Under the pieces are notes generated by a model. That model worked only from the letters and a program-made list of their open reading frames with translations. It had not been told where the DNA came from and searched no databases. From DATJGR01 sp963812255 (GTDB lineage Bacteria; Pseudomonadota; Gammaproteobacteria; Pseudomonadales; Azotimanducaceae), in assembly GCA_963812255.1 (NCBI GenBank), contig CAWEUM010000005.1, forward strand, positions 1,178,001 to 1,242,000: a stretch of DNA of 64,000 nucleotides, written 5' to 3'. Each line of letters starts with the position of its first letter. The first letter of the stretch is position 1. The translations under genes were made by a program, and so were the position numbers. Positions 51,536 through 60,178 of the stretch are shown piece after piece.

Positions 51536-52465
51536 ATGTTCAGTCCAACTCGTACGGTCATTGATGCATTTGTCGAGTGTCTCGTCACAACATTCGAAAA
51601 GGCACATCCCGGGGCGCAAAAGGCCCAATCCGGCGTACTCGAACAGAGCGCGCGCATGGCGCTCGAGTCATTGACGAATTCTGACTGCAGCTACCACGAC
51701 CTGAACCACACGATCATGGTCACCGATGTCGGACAATCGATCCTCTGGGGGCGTCTGACATCACAAGGTGACGTGACCGCGCATGACTGGCTCCACGCGA
51801 TACTGGCCATGCTCTACCACGACGTCGGATTCATTCGCGGCATTCTGAAGGGCGACCGGGGCGGCCGCTACATCGTCAACGAATTCGGCGATACCGTCGC
51901 GCCGCCCCCCGGTGCGACGGACGCCTACATGGCGCCATACCACGTTTCACGCAGTTGTTTGTTCGTCAAAGAGCGCTATGCCACCGAGGTGGTCGTCGAT
52001 GCCGGCGTACTGATCCACCACATTGAGATGACCCGTTTTCCGGTGCCCAAAGATGCGTTCTACCAGCGCGTCGGCGACTTCGCGGGACTCGTTCGCGCAG
52101 CCGACTTGATCGGTCAGATGGCGGATCCGCAGTACATCCAGAAACTCTCGAAGTTGTTCACGGAGTTCAGCGAGACTGGGGAAGCGGAGCGGCTTGGATA
52201 TGACAATCCCGGTCAGCTGCGAGCAGATTACCCGACGTTCTTCTTCGAGCGTGTCCGGCCCTACATTTCAGAAGGGCTTCGTTTCCTGCGCAAGACTCAA
52301 GAAGGCCAGCTTTGGATCGCGAATCTGTTCAGCCATGTGTATAGCGAACAGCAGAGCGAGCCTTCATATGGTCCAGAACGTCGGCAGCGCGACGATCCCG
52401 GCAGCGAACACTTTCGGCGCGCCACAGATCGGATCACCCCGCAAGTCGCCGTCAACCAAAGCTGA
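51536..52465 (+). CDS. HD-domain metal-dependent phosphohydrolase
   Basis: The 309-residue protein has an HD-type metal site with His54, Asp55, His58 (YHDLNHTIMV) and the His95-Asp96 pair (MLYHDVGF), followed by HHIEMTRFPVP and a helical C-terminus. HD proteins cut nucleotides or phosphate monoesters and include cyclic-nucleotide phosphodiesterases; this one is not an HD-GYP. It is divergent from the MetR-like gene. Confidence 0.82.
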   Translation: MFSPTRTVIDAFVECLVTTFEKAHPGAQKAQSGVLEQSARMALESLTNSDCSYHDLNHTIMVTDVGQSILWGRLTSQGDVTAHDWLHAILAMLYHDVGFIRGILKGDRGGRYIVNEFGDTVAPPPGATDAYMAPYHVSRSCLFVKERYATEVVVDAGVLIHHIEMTRFPVPKDAFYQRVGDFAGLVRAADLIGQMADPQYIQKLSKLFTEFSETGEAERLGYDNPGQLRADYPTFFFERVRPYISEGLRFLRKTQEGQLWIANLFSHVYSEQQSEPSYGPERRQRDDPGSEHFRRATDRITPQVAVNQS

Positions 52466-52486
52466 GGTTCGCCGGCCGCAAACGAG

Positions 52487-52675
52487 TCAGAAATGCTTCA
52501 TCGCGAAGAACACAATGGCGAAGAAGATCGGTAGCAACGTGACTGCGTAGGCCGCCAGATTCAGCACGTCGTTCTGACGATCATCGGCATCCAGCCGAAA
52601 CAGATTGCCCAATACGAGCCACGCGACGCCAGAAACGATCATCGTCAGCACCAACGTCAAGATCGCTGCGGCCAT
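52487..52675 (-). CDS. small membrane protein
   Basis: A 62-residue protein with two membrane helices (TLVLTMIVSGVAWLVLG and NLAAYAVTLLPIFFAIVF) joined by an acidic loop (DADDRQND). No family recognised. It starts with ATG at 52675 and converges on the HD gene. Confidence 0.6.
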   Translation of the reverse strand: MAAAILTLVLTMIVSGVAWLVLGNLFRLDADDRQNDVLNLAAYAVTLLPIFFAIVFFAMKHF

Positions 52676-52764
52676 GCGTGTGGTGTCCCGCCGTTAGTCC
52701 GCCATACCCGGCGCGCGCCATGCACTCATCGAACCCCGCAGCGCCGAATTCATCGGTTCACGCG

Positions 52765-53637
52765 TCACTGCTGCGCCAACTGCAGCATGTTGCGTGGTTG
52801 TGCGCCGGTAAGATCAGAGATGTCGTCGTAGTTGTCTGCGATGTCGTCCGCGCTCGCATCACTCCCTAGATCTACCCCACTGTTCTCGACCAGGCAGGCG
52901 ATCGAATAGCGTCCACCGGCTGCCTGCATGATCACACCATTCGGTGCCGTCTCACTACACAGGAAAATCACCGCGGGGGTCACCAATTCCGGTCCTAACC
53001 GTTTCAGCGCTTCTGCCGGCATCAGGCTCTCGGTCATTCGCGTCGCGGCGACTGGGGCGATTGCGTTGGTGAACACATTGTTTTTTGCACCTTCGATTTT
53101 CAGCGTGTTCATGAACCCCACCAACCCCAACTTCGCCGCACCGTAGTTGGTCTGACCGAAATTTCCATAGAGGCCCGACGGAGAAGTCGTCATGACGATG
53201 CGGCCATAGCCTTGCTCGCGCATGATTGGCCACACCTCCTTGGTACAGTAGACCGACCCCATCAGGTGCACCTCAAACACGGCCCGGAAGTCCTCCATGG
53301 TCATCTTGGTGAAGCTCTTGTCACGCAGTATGCCGGCGTTGTTGATCAGGATATCGACGCGGCCCCATGCCTCCATTGCAGCCTCGACCATGCTCTTGGC
53401 GCCGAGCGCATCGGACACCGATCCGCCGTTCGCGATCGCTTCGCCGCCAACCGCTTTGATCTCATCGACAACGCTCGCCGCGGCGTCGGACGAGCCACCG
53501 GTGCCGTCCATCGCTCCACCCAGGTCGTTGACGACGACCTTTGCGCCGCGCCTCGCCAGTTCAATTGCGTGACAACGGCCCAGTCCACCGCCCGCTCCGG
53601 TTACGATGGCTACGCGTCCATCGAAGCTGATCGTCAT
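52765..53637 (-). CDS. SDR, peroxisomal multifunctional enzyme 2-like
   Basis: The 290-residue short-chain dehydrogenase has TGAGGGLGR at 14-22, INNAGILRDKSFTKM, and the catalytic YGAAKLG. The insert VVNDLGGAMDGTGGSSDA is typical of the D-3-hydroxyacyl-CoA dehydrogenase domain of multifunctional enzyme 2. It likely oxidises a (3R)-hydroxyacyl-CoA. Start ATG 53637. Last gene of the minus-strand acyl-CoA cluster. Confidence 0.86.
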   Translation of the reverse strand: MTISFDGRVAIVTGAGGGLGRCHAIELARRGAKVVVNDLGGAMDGTGGSSDAAASVVDEIKAVGGEAIANGGSVSDALGAKSMVEAAMEAWGRVDILINNAGILRDKSFTKMTMEDFRAVFEVHLMGSVYCTKEVWPIMREQGYGRIVMTTSPSGLYGNFGQTNYGAAKLGLVGFMNTLKIEGAKNNVFTNAIAPVAATRMTESLMPAEALKRLGPELVTPAVIFLCSETAPNGVIMQAAGGRYSIACLVENSGVDLGSDASADDIADNYDDISDLTGAQPRNMLQLAQQ

Positions 53638-53716
53638 TCGAAATGCTCCTGTGTCCAAAAAATCAAACGCGGCATTCTACACGCCTTGAATCGCATTCGA
53701 CCGACGCGCTTACGGG

Positions 53717-55270
53717 TCAGGGGCGCATTGGGAATGCCGTGGGGCCGACGAGATTCGAAAGCTTCGGCTGAATCCACTCGATCCATCTACATAACACCGC
53801 TCGCGTTTCTCTCGGGTCGATCAATTCGTGCACCGCGAACGACTCCGCGCGAGGAAATGGCGAGCGCGACGCCTTCAACCGATCCTCCAGTTCAGCGCGT
53901 TTCGATTCCGGGTCGGATGCCGCTTCGATTTCGCGATGGAACGCGACGGCCACGCCGCCCTCGATGGGCAATGGACCCGACTCTGCAGACGGCCACGCCA
54001 GCACATACGCCCCGGGCGCATAGTGAGCGGCGGTGGCAACGCCGAACCCTTTGTGGACCTGAATGGACGCCCACGGCACCGTCGCCTGCGCAGCGGCAGC
54101 GACTGCGGCCATGCCGAAACGAATAGTTCCCGCACGCTCCGCCTCGGGGCCAATCATGAACCCGGGCTGATCGATCAGATTCACGATCGGGATATGAAAA
54201 GTGTCGCATGTCTCAACGAAGCGCCGATACTTCTGCGCGGCGGCCGCCGTCATCGCCCCCGCGTAATGTCGACAGTCATTGGCGAGCACGCCGACGCTTT
54301 GCCCCGCAAGACGCGCGAAACCGCAGATCTGCCCGGGCCCAAATGTCGCGCCCATCTCGAAGAACGAGCCGCGATCGACCACCAGGGCAACGATGCGGCG
54401 CATGTCGAACGGCGCGTTCGAGTCACGCGGCACGATCGACAACAGCTCTTCCTCGCGGCGGGAGGGATCGTCGTCGCTGGGAAGCCGAACCGCGCGCTCC
54501 CAAACGCTGGATGGCAGGAACGACAGGAACCGACGCATCTGACTGAACGCGTCCTGCTCGTCTTCTGCAATGTTGTCGATCACACCGCTTTTGGCGTGCA
54601 CATCGACGCCGCCCAACTCTTCCTTCGTGCGCTTAACACCCAGCGCGCGCTCAACCAGCGCGGGACCGCCGATCAACACCTGCGCCGTGTGGCGCGTCAT
54701 GACGGAAAAGTGAGATGCGACCAATCGACCGGCCGGAAATCCCGCGACCGCTCCGAGCGCCGCCGACGCGATTGGCACCTGACCGAGTGCATCCACGATG
54801 ATCTTGAATCGCGGCTCTGCGAACACCGGTTCGCCAACGGTACCACCCTTGCCGCCACCTCCCCGCACGCTGCCACCGCCACCTTCGAGCAAGCGAACCA
54901 GCGGAACGCGGTACTCGACGGCGAGATGTTCGGCATAGACGCTTTTGCGCAAACCGGCTGCATTCGGAGAGCCGCCCTTCAGCGTGAAATCCTCGCCGCC
55001 TACGACGATGCGACGGCCCGCGACCTTGCCAAAGCCCACTACATAGTTGGCCGGCACGAAATCCTTCACCTCGCCTGATTCGGAATAGTCGGGAATCGCC
55101 GTGGAGCGACCGTGCTCTTCGAACGAATCCGGGTCGAGCAACGCCGCTACCCTCTCGCGAATGGTCAGGCGTCCGCGCGCATGTTGTTTGGCGATCGCGT
55201 CTTCACCGCCCTGGCGTAGCGCCAACCGACGGCGTCGCTCCAGTTCTTCAACCTCGCGGCTCCATGACAT
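53717..55270 (-). CDS. acyl-CoA carboxylase beta (carboxyltransferase) subunit
   Basis: This 517-residue carboxyltransferase has N- and C-terminal crotonase-like domains. Visible are LLEGGGGSVRGGGGKGG (acyl-CoA/biotin loop), GGPALVERALG, the second-domain loops GAMTAAAAQKYRRF and LIDQPGFMIGPEAE, and MAAVAAAAQATVPW. It transfers CO2 from carboxybiotin to an acyl-CoA such as propionyl-, methylcrotonyl- or geranyl-CoA; I cannot decide which. The small biotin carrier at 56174 is presumably its partner; the biotin carboxylase subunit is not in the window. Confidence 0.9.
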   Translation of the reverse strand: MSWSREVEELERRRRLALRQGGEDAIAKQHARGRLTIRERVAALLDPDSFEEHGRSTAIPDYSESGEVKDFVPANYVVGFGKVAGRRIVVGGEDFTLKGGSPNAAGLRKSVYAEHLAVEYRVPLVRLLEGGGGSVRGGGGKGGTVGEPVFAEPRFKIIVDALGQVPIASAALGAVAGFPAGRLVASHFSVMTRHTAQVLIGGPALVERALGVKRTKEELGGVDVHAKSGVIDNIAEDEQDAFSQMRRFLSFLPSSVWERAVRLPSDDDPSRREEELLSIVPRDSNAPFDMRRIVALVVDRGSFFEMGATFGPGQICGFARLAGQSVGVLANDCRHYAGAMTAAAAQKYRRFVETCDTFHIPIVNLIDQPGFMIGPEAERAGTIRFGMAAVAAAAQATVPWASIQVHKGFGVATAAHYAPGAYVLAWPSAESGPLPIEGGVAVAFHREIEAASDPESKRAELEDRLKASRSPFPRAESFAVHELIDPRETRAVLCRWIEWIQPKLSNLVGPTAFPMRP

Positions 55271-55294
55271 CCCAACGGCTCGATCAGGGCGCGA

Positions 55295-56116
55295 TCAGTT
55301 CGGGTTCGAAAAGACCGGTGCGCGTTTTTCGAAATTCGCCTTCACGGCCTCCACCTGATTCGAGGTGCCGATCAAAGACCCCTGCAGCGATTGCTCCAGT
55401 TCCAAACCCGTCGCCGGATCGGCGTGCCACGCGACTTCAAACAGATGCTTTGCGGCGCGCACCGCGTCGGGCGATTTGCCAGCGATTTCACGCGCGAGAT
55501 CGAGCGCGGCCCGCAACGGATCGTCCGCGACGCGCGTTACCAGACCCAACGCCTGGGCTTCGACACCGCTCAAAATTCGGCCGCTGAAGGTGAGTTCCTT
55601 CGCCACGTCGAGCGGTACCAGATCGCGCAACGTCTGAGTCAGCGACATATCCGGGATCAATCCCCACTTGATCTCCATCACCGACAGCTTTGCGTCAGGC
55701 GACGCAATTCGAATGTCTGCACCCAGCGCAATCTGACAACCACCGCCATACGCCACACCGTGCACGGCCGCGATCACCGGAACCGGCAACCGTTTCCATA
55801 TCATCGCCGGCCGCTGCGCGCGATTTTCAGGTTGCTCGGCGGAACGTTCGAACAGACTAGCCGCGCTGCTGCCGCGCGGTTGACGCTCGGCATTGCCCGC
55901 CATGCCCTGAAAGCTCGAGAAATCCAGGCCGGCGCAGAACCCTCTACCATTGCCGGACAGCACAATCGCGCGAACGTCTTTCGCGTCACGCAATGCTTCG
56001 CCGGCGGCGATGATCGCTTCGAACATCTCCCCGCTCAGCGCATTGTATTTGTCCGGTCGATTCAGCCTGACGTCTGCGACGCCATCAGACTTTACGATCG
56101 TTACGAGCTCAGACAT
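55295..56116 (-). CDS. enoyl-CoA hydratase/isomerase family protein
   Basis: The 273-residue crotonase has the oxyanion motifs GNGRGFCAGLDF and VAYGGGCQIALGADIRIA and EIKWGLIPDMSL. The Glu positions of the classic hydratase are not both obvious, so an isomerase or other crotonase reaction is possible. Start ATG 56116 (MSELVTI). It lies 24 bases before the carboxyltransferase. Confidence 0.9.
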   Translation of the reverse strand: MSELVTIVKSDGVADVRLNRPDKYNALSGEMFEAIIAAGEALRDAKDVRAIVLSGNGRGFCAGLDFSSFQGMAGNAERQPRGSSAASLFERSAEQPENRAQRPAMIWKRLPVPVIAAVHGVAYGGGCQIALGADIRIASPDAKLSVMEIKWGLIPDMSLTQTLRDLVPLDVAKELTFSGRILSGVEAQALGLVTRVADDPLRAALDLAREIAGKSPDAVRAAKHLFEVAWHADPATGLELEQSLQGSLIGTSNQVEAVKANFEKRAPVFSNPN

Positions 56117-56173
56117 ACGTCCCTCCGGTGGCTCCCGCATTCGGCGAAAGTCTGACACAGCCCATCGACAAGC

Positions 56174-56392
56174 TCACGTATCGATTACCACCAACACTTG
56201 GCCTTCATTGACCGCGTCCTCCGCACCAACCAGCATTTCCGCGACCCGGCCCGCCACGGGACTCTCAAGCGGGATTTCCATCTTCATGGATTCGAGAACG
56301 ATCAGCACATCGCCGGCCGAAACCGTATCGCCCAGGCTGACTGCAATCTTCCACACGCGGCCCGTTACTTCCGATTCGACCCGATGAGCCAC
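56174..56392 (-). CDS. stand-alone biotin carboxyl carrier protein
   Basis: A 72-residue biotinyl domain only, with the biotin-lysine motif ESMKME (Lys37) and the paired strands of the barrel-sandwich fold. It starts with GTG at 56392. It must pair with a biotin carboxylase made elsewhere and with the carboxyltransferase two genes downstream. The separate carrier is unusual; most acyl-CoA carboxylases carry it on the alpha subunit. Confidence 0.88.
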   Translation of the reverse strand: MAHRVESEVTGRVWKIAVSLGDTVSAGDVLIVLESMKMEIPLESPVAGRVAEMLVGAEDAVNEGQVLVVIDT

Positions 56393-56397
56393 CCTCG

Positions 56398-57120
56398 TTA
56401 CCCTGCAAGTTGCGATTGAAACTGGTTCATGTCGAAGTAATCACGCCACGCGCTGATCTTGCCATCGACCACTTCGAAGGTTCCCATGACCGGCAGCGCC
56501 ACCCACTTTCCGTTGATCAGGAAACGATCGACACGTTCAGTCAACACCGCGCCATCAGCCGTCTCGGCAATAGTTCGAAGTTGCCAATCGACCTCGCTCG
56601 CCATGCTCATGAAGCCTTGCAGAACCTCGCGAATGGCAGACAAGCCATTGACCGGCTCCACCGGCATGTTGTGATACACCGCATCGCGCGCGAAATGGTC
56701 GATGACCCGATCGAGATCATTTGCATTGAACGCATCGATGAGACTGAGAACCGCCTTGCTTGCATTGCTCATTTTCGGACCCTTCCGTTGGACATAGGTA
56801 ACGTACTCCAGCCAAGCCTCTGCAAATCCGCCGAGCCCTCGCGGCTTCGTTGCGCCCGTGGTATGCCCGGCATGCACCGCATCGATGACGATGCGATGAA
56901 CACGTCGCGCATCATCGAGACCGAGCTCGACCTCGAACATGTCTGTCGGCGTGCCTCCGCGATGGTCACGTGGTTTGGCAACGGGCTCAGTGTTCAACAC
57001 ACCCGACAAGGCAAGCGCGAGACGCGGTTCGACGCTCAGCAGTTCGATACTCTGCTCCAGCATCCACCGGGAAAACACCCATGGCGAGTCGCACAGCGTC
57101 TTGTATTCGCTCCAATCCAT
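56398..57120 (-). CDS. two-domain protein: unknown N-terminal domain plus SnoaL/limonene-epoxide-hydrolase-like domain
   Basis: The 240-residue frame has two parts. Residues 1-115 (start MDWSEYKTLCDSPWVFSRWM, then GGTPTDMFEVELGLDDARRV) form a domain I do not recognise. Residues 116-240 (SNASKAVLSLIDAFNANDLD, DHFARDAVYHNMPVEPV, GTFEVVDGKISAWRDYFD) match NTF2-like limonene-1,2-epoxide hydrolases. An ATG at 116 could start the second part alone, so it may be a fusion or two coupled genes in the same frame. It ends five bases before the biotin carrier. Confidence 0.75.
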   Translation of the reverse strand: MDWSEYKTLCDSPWVFSRWMLEQSIELLSVEPRLALALSGVLNTEPVAKPRDHRGGTPTDMFEVELGLDDARRVHRIVIDAVHAGHTTGATKPRGLGGFAEAWLEYVTYVQRKGPKMSNASKAVLSLIDAFNANDLDRVIDHFARDAVYHNMPVEPVNGLSAIREVLQGFMSMASEVDWQLRTIAETADGAVLTERVDRFLINGKWVALPVMGTFEVVDGKISAWRDYFDMNQFQSQLAG

Positions 57121-57169
57121 TCGTCAATCGACTGCCGGGGGCCACGCGCCAGTGGGTCAATTAATGGTC

Positions 57170-58099
57170 CTATTGATCGAGATCGATCGTCGAGCCGGTC
57201 AAAACTCGATACGCCTGGACATATCGCGCCATGCTGTTTTGCACAACGTCGTCCGGCAGCGATGGTCCGGGCGGAGTCTTGTCCCATCGACCGTCTTTCA
57301 CCAGCGTCTCGAGATAGTCGCGTACATATTGCTTGTCGAAACTCGGTTGCTCTGCGCCGGGGCGCCATGCGTCGGCCGGCCAGAAGCGCGAACTGTCGGG
57401 CGTGAAAATCTCGTCGACGAGCAACGGAGTGGCTCGGCCGGGGATTCTGCCGAACTCGAATTTCGTGTCGGCAAGAATAATCCCTCGCTGCATCGCGTAA
57501 GCCGACGCGCGTCGGTATAAGTCCAGCGTCGTGTCGCCGAGCCAGTGCATCAATTCCGAGCCGACGATTGCGGCACCTTGATCGAAGCTGATGTTCTCGT
57601 CGTGACCGCTTTCGGGCTTTGTTGACGGCGTGAAGATCGGTTCCGGCAGGCGATCGCCGTTGCGTAGACCCTTCGGCAGCTGGATGCCACACACCGTACC
57701 GGTGCGTTGGTAATCCTTCCAGCCGCTGCCCGTGATGTATCCGCGCGCGATGCACTCAACCGGGATCACATCTGCCCTTCGGCACAGCATGATTCGCCCG
57801 GCAAGGTCGCGACGTTGTTCGTCTGTTAGCCCGCCGACATCGCCGACATCCGTCGATATCAGGTGGTGTTCGATGCTGTCGGAAAAATGCTCGAACCAGA
57901 ACCGTGAGATCTGCGTCAGCACGATGCCTTTTCCCGGCAGGCCGTTCGCCATCACGACGTCGAACGCGCTGATCCGATCGGTTGCAACGATCAATACGCC
58001 CGGCTCCCCGGTCGACAACGTGGCCGAATAGATGTCTCTTACCTTTCCCGAGCGTCGATCGGGCAACGCAAGGTTGGTTGTCATCAATGCGTCGCGCAT
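57170..58099 (-). CDS. purC: phosphoribosylaminoimidazole-succinocarboxamide synthase
   Basis: PurC joins CAIR and aspartate in purine synthesis. The 309-residue protein shows RRSGKVRDIY, ATDRISAFDVVM, VECIARGYITGSGWKDYQ and ILADTKFEFG. It is the longer PurC form (about 300 residues), not the short E. coli form. ATGs at 58099 and 58084 are both possible. The gene lies between SDR and LEH-like genes, not in a pur operon. Confidence 0.93.
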   Translation of the reverse strand: MRDALMTTNLALPDRRSGKVRDIYSATLSTGEPGVLIVATDRISAFDVVMANGLPGKGIVLTQISRFWFEHFSDSIEHHLISTDVGDVGGLTDEQRRDLAGRIMLCRRADVIPVECIARGYITGSGWKDYQRTGTVCGIQLPKGLRNGDRLPEPIFTPSTKPESGHDENISFDQGAAIVGSELMHWLGDTTLDLYRRASAYAMQRGIILADTKFEFGRIPGRATPLLVDEIFTPDSSRFWPADAWRPGAEQPSFDKQYVRDYLETLVKDGRWDKTPPGPSLPDDVVQNSMARYVQAYRVLTGSTIDLDQ

Positions 58100-58103
58100 G
58101 GAA

Positions 58104-58868
58104 TCAGGCCGTAAATCCACCGTCGGCCATGTAGACCGAACCGGTGATGAATGTACTGTCGTCGCTTGCGAGAAACAGCATCAACTTGGCGATGTCGTCC
58201 GGCATACCGTAACGCTGCAGCGGAATCTGGTTCGTCATTGCCTGCTTTGCCGCGGCCGCGTCGGAAGGCATCAGACCCGCTTCGAGGCTTCTCATCATCC
58301 GCGTTTCGACGGGCGACGGGTTGACTGTGTTGACGCGAATGTTGAACGGTGCGCACTCCAGCGCCGCGGTGCGCATCATGCCAATGACCGCATGCTTGCT
58401 GGTAACGTATGCGGAGACACCCGCGGCGCCACCCACACCCGCCACCGACGAGGTAATGACAATGCTGCCGCCTCCGCGTTGCGTCAGGGCTGGAATCACC
58501 GACTTCAATCCCAGCCAGACACCGCGCACGTTGACCGCGATAACCTTGTCGAACGTCTCGATATCGTACTCGGTGATCGGTTTGACGATCCCCTCAATGC
58601 CCGCGTTTGCGAGAAAAGTATCGACGCCGCCATAGCGCTCGGTCGCCACACTCACGAACTCATCATTGTCGTCCGGCTGTGTAACATCGCCAACACAGTA
58701 ACTGACGCGATTGCTGCCGATGTCTTTCACTGCATCTTTCAATGCGTCTTCGGCGAGATCGACGAGCAATACGTTGGCACCCTCCGCGCAAAACAATCGT
58801 CCGGCGGCGCGACCGATTCCGCCGGCACCGCCGGTAATGATCGCAACTTTCCCGTTCAAGCGAGTCAT
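58104..58868 (-). CDS. SDR family oxidoreductase
   Basis: The 254-residue dehydrogenase has TGGAGGIGRA, LANAGIEG, serines in SIVITSSVAG and the catalytic YVTSKHAVIG. It belongs to the classical SDR group; cofactor is likely NAD(H) given VDLAEDAL after strand 2. Substrate unknown. It ends four bases before the purC start. Confidence 0.87.
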   Translation of the reverse strand: MTRLNGKVAIITGGAGGIGRAAGRLFCAEGANVLLVDLAEDALKDAVKDIGSNRVSYCVGDVTQPDDNDEFVSVATERYGGVDTFLANAGIEGIVKPITEYDIETFDKVIAVNVRGVWLGLKSVIPALTQRGGGSIVITSSVAGVGGAAGVSAYVTSKHAVIGMMRTAALECAPFNIRVNTVNPSPVETRMMRSLEAGLMPSDAAAAKQAMTNQIPLQRYGMPDDIAKLMLFLASDDSTFITGSVYMADGGFTA

Positions 58869-58880
58869 CGAACTACTCCT

Positions 58881-60116
58881 TCATCTTGATGAGAGGGTCA
58901 GTGCACGGTCGAAGTCCTCTAGCAGATCATCAACCTCTTCGATGCCGACCGATATTCGAATCAACGAATCGGCAATACCCATGCTCCTGCGCCGCTCGGC
59001 GCCCATTTCGTAGTAGATGGTTTGCGCTACCGGAATCGCGAGCGTGCGATTGTCGCCGAGATTACTGGACTTTATAACGACATCCAGCCGATTGAGAAAG
59101 TCGAACACATCGATGCCAGAATCGAGCTCGAAACTGAACAGCGCACCTGGATGGCGAAACAACCGTTCGGCAAGACTGTGTTGCGGATGCGATCGCAGAC
59201 CCGGGTAGTACACCTTCGCTATGCGCGGATCCGCCGCAAGTTTTTCGGTAAGCGTTCGCGTGTTCTGACACTGCCGCTCGAGGCGCAGCGCCAACGTTTC
59301 TGCACCGATCGCAACATGGTGCGCCGACTCCGGCGCAAGCGCCGCGCCGAAATCTCGTAGTCCCTTCTTCTTGATCTGCGTGATTCCCCACAACTCGGGG
59401 TTGCCGATGCGGTACTCGGTTGCGATGTTTGCAAAACGTTGCCAATCATACTGGCCCTGTTCGGTCACGCTGCCGCCAAGCACGTTGCCGTGTCCCGCGA
59501 TGTACTTTGTCAGCGCGTTGACAACGAGGGTTGCGCCGACCCGCCGCGGTTGGAACAGATACGGCGACGTCATCGTGTTGTCGACTACGTATACGATTTC
59601 ACGCGAGGCGCACAATGCGCCGATCGCCTCGAGATCGGCCACCTGGGTTCGGGGATTCGCAATCGTCTCAACGAACACGAGTCGCGTATTCGCTCGCATC
59701 GCTGCTTCGACCGCCTCAACCGACGTGGCGTCGACGAACGTCACCTCGACGCCGTGGTTGGCAAAACTCGCGAACAGACTATTTGTGTTACCAAACAGAT
59801 ACGCGCTCGAGACGAAATGATCGCCGGCACGGAGCAATGCGAATAGCATCGTTCCAATCGCGCCCATGCCGGTTGCGAAGCACACCGTCGCGAGACCGCT
59901 CTCCATCTGGGTGATCTTGTGCTCGAGCGCTTCGACCGTCGGATTGATCTGTCGCGCGTACGAATATCCCTTGCGACGACCTTGAAACACTGCGGCAAGA
60001 TCGCGTGCGTCCTCGTAGCCGTAGGCAACGTTGGCGTGCACCGGCTTGTGCAACGAACCGTGCTCGATCGGGTTGCGACGATCCGAATGGACAATCGTAG
60101 TAGTGAAGCCCGCCAT
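58881..60116 (-). CDS. PLP-dependent cystathionine gamma-synthase family protein
   Basis: This fold-type I PLP enzyme has 411 residues: YSYARQINPTVEALEHKITQ, FATGMGAIGTMLFALL, DNTMTSPYLFQP and the Schiff-base Lys204 in NALTKYIAGHGN. It belongs to the group of MetB/MetC/MetZ-like enzymes handling homoserine esters or cystathionine; this subgroup is often called O-acetylhomoserine/O-succinylhomoserine sulfhydrylase-like. No met neighbours define it further. Start ATG 60116. Confidence 0.86.
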   Translation of the reverse strand: MAGFTTTIVHSDRRNPIEHGSLHKPVHANVAYGYEDARDLAAVFQGRRKGYSYARQINPTVEALEHKITQMESGLATVCFATGMGAIGTMLFALLRAGDHFVSSAYLFGNTNSLFASFANHGVEVTFVDATSVEAVEAAMRANTRLVFVETIANPRTQVADLEAIGALCASREIVYVVDNTMTSPYLFQPRRVGATLVVNALTKYIAGHGNVLGGSVTEQGQYDWQRFANIATEYRIGNPELWGITQIKKKGLRDFGAALAPESAHHVAIGAETLALRLERQCQNTRTLTEKLAADPRIAKVYYPGLRSHPQHSLAERLFRHPGALFSFELDSGIDVFDFLNRLDVVIKSSNLGDNRTLAIPVAQTIYYEMGAERRRSMGIADSLIRISVGIEEVDDLLEDFDRALTLSSR

Positions 60117-60178
60117 GACGCGACTGGTGTTCCTGGGAAGCGGGCGATGTTACGTGACGGCGTCCCGCCGAGCCAGTC

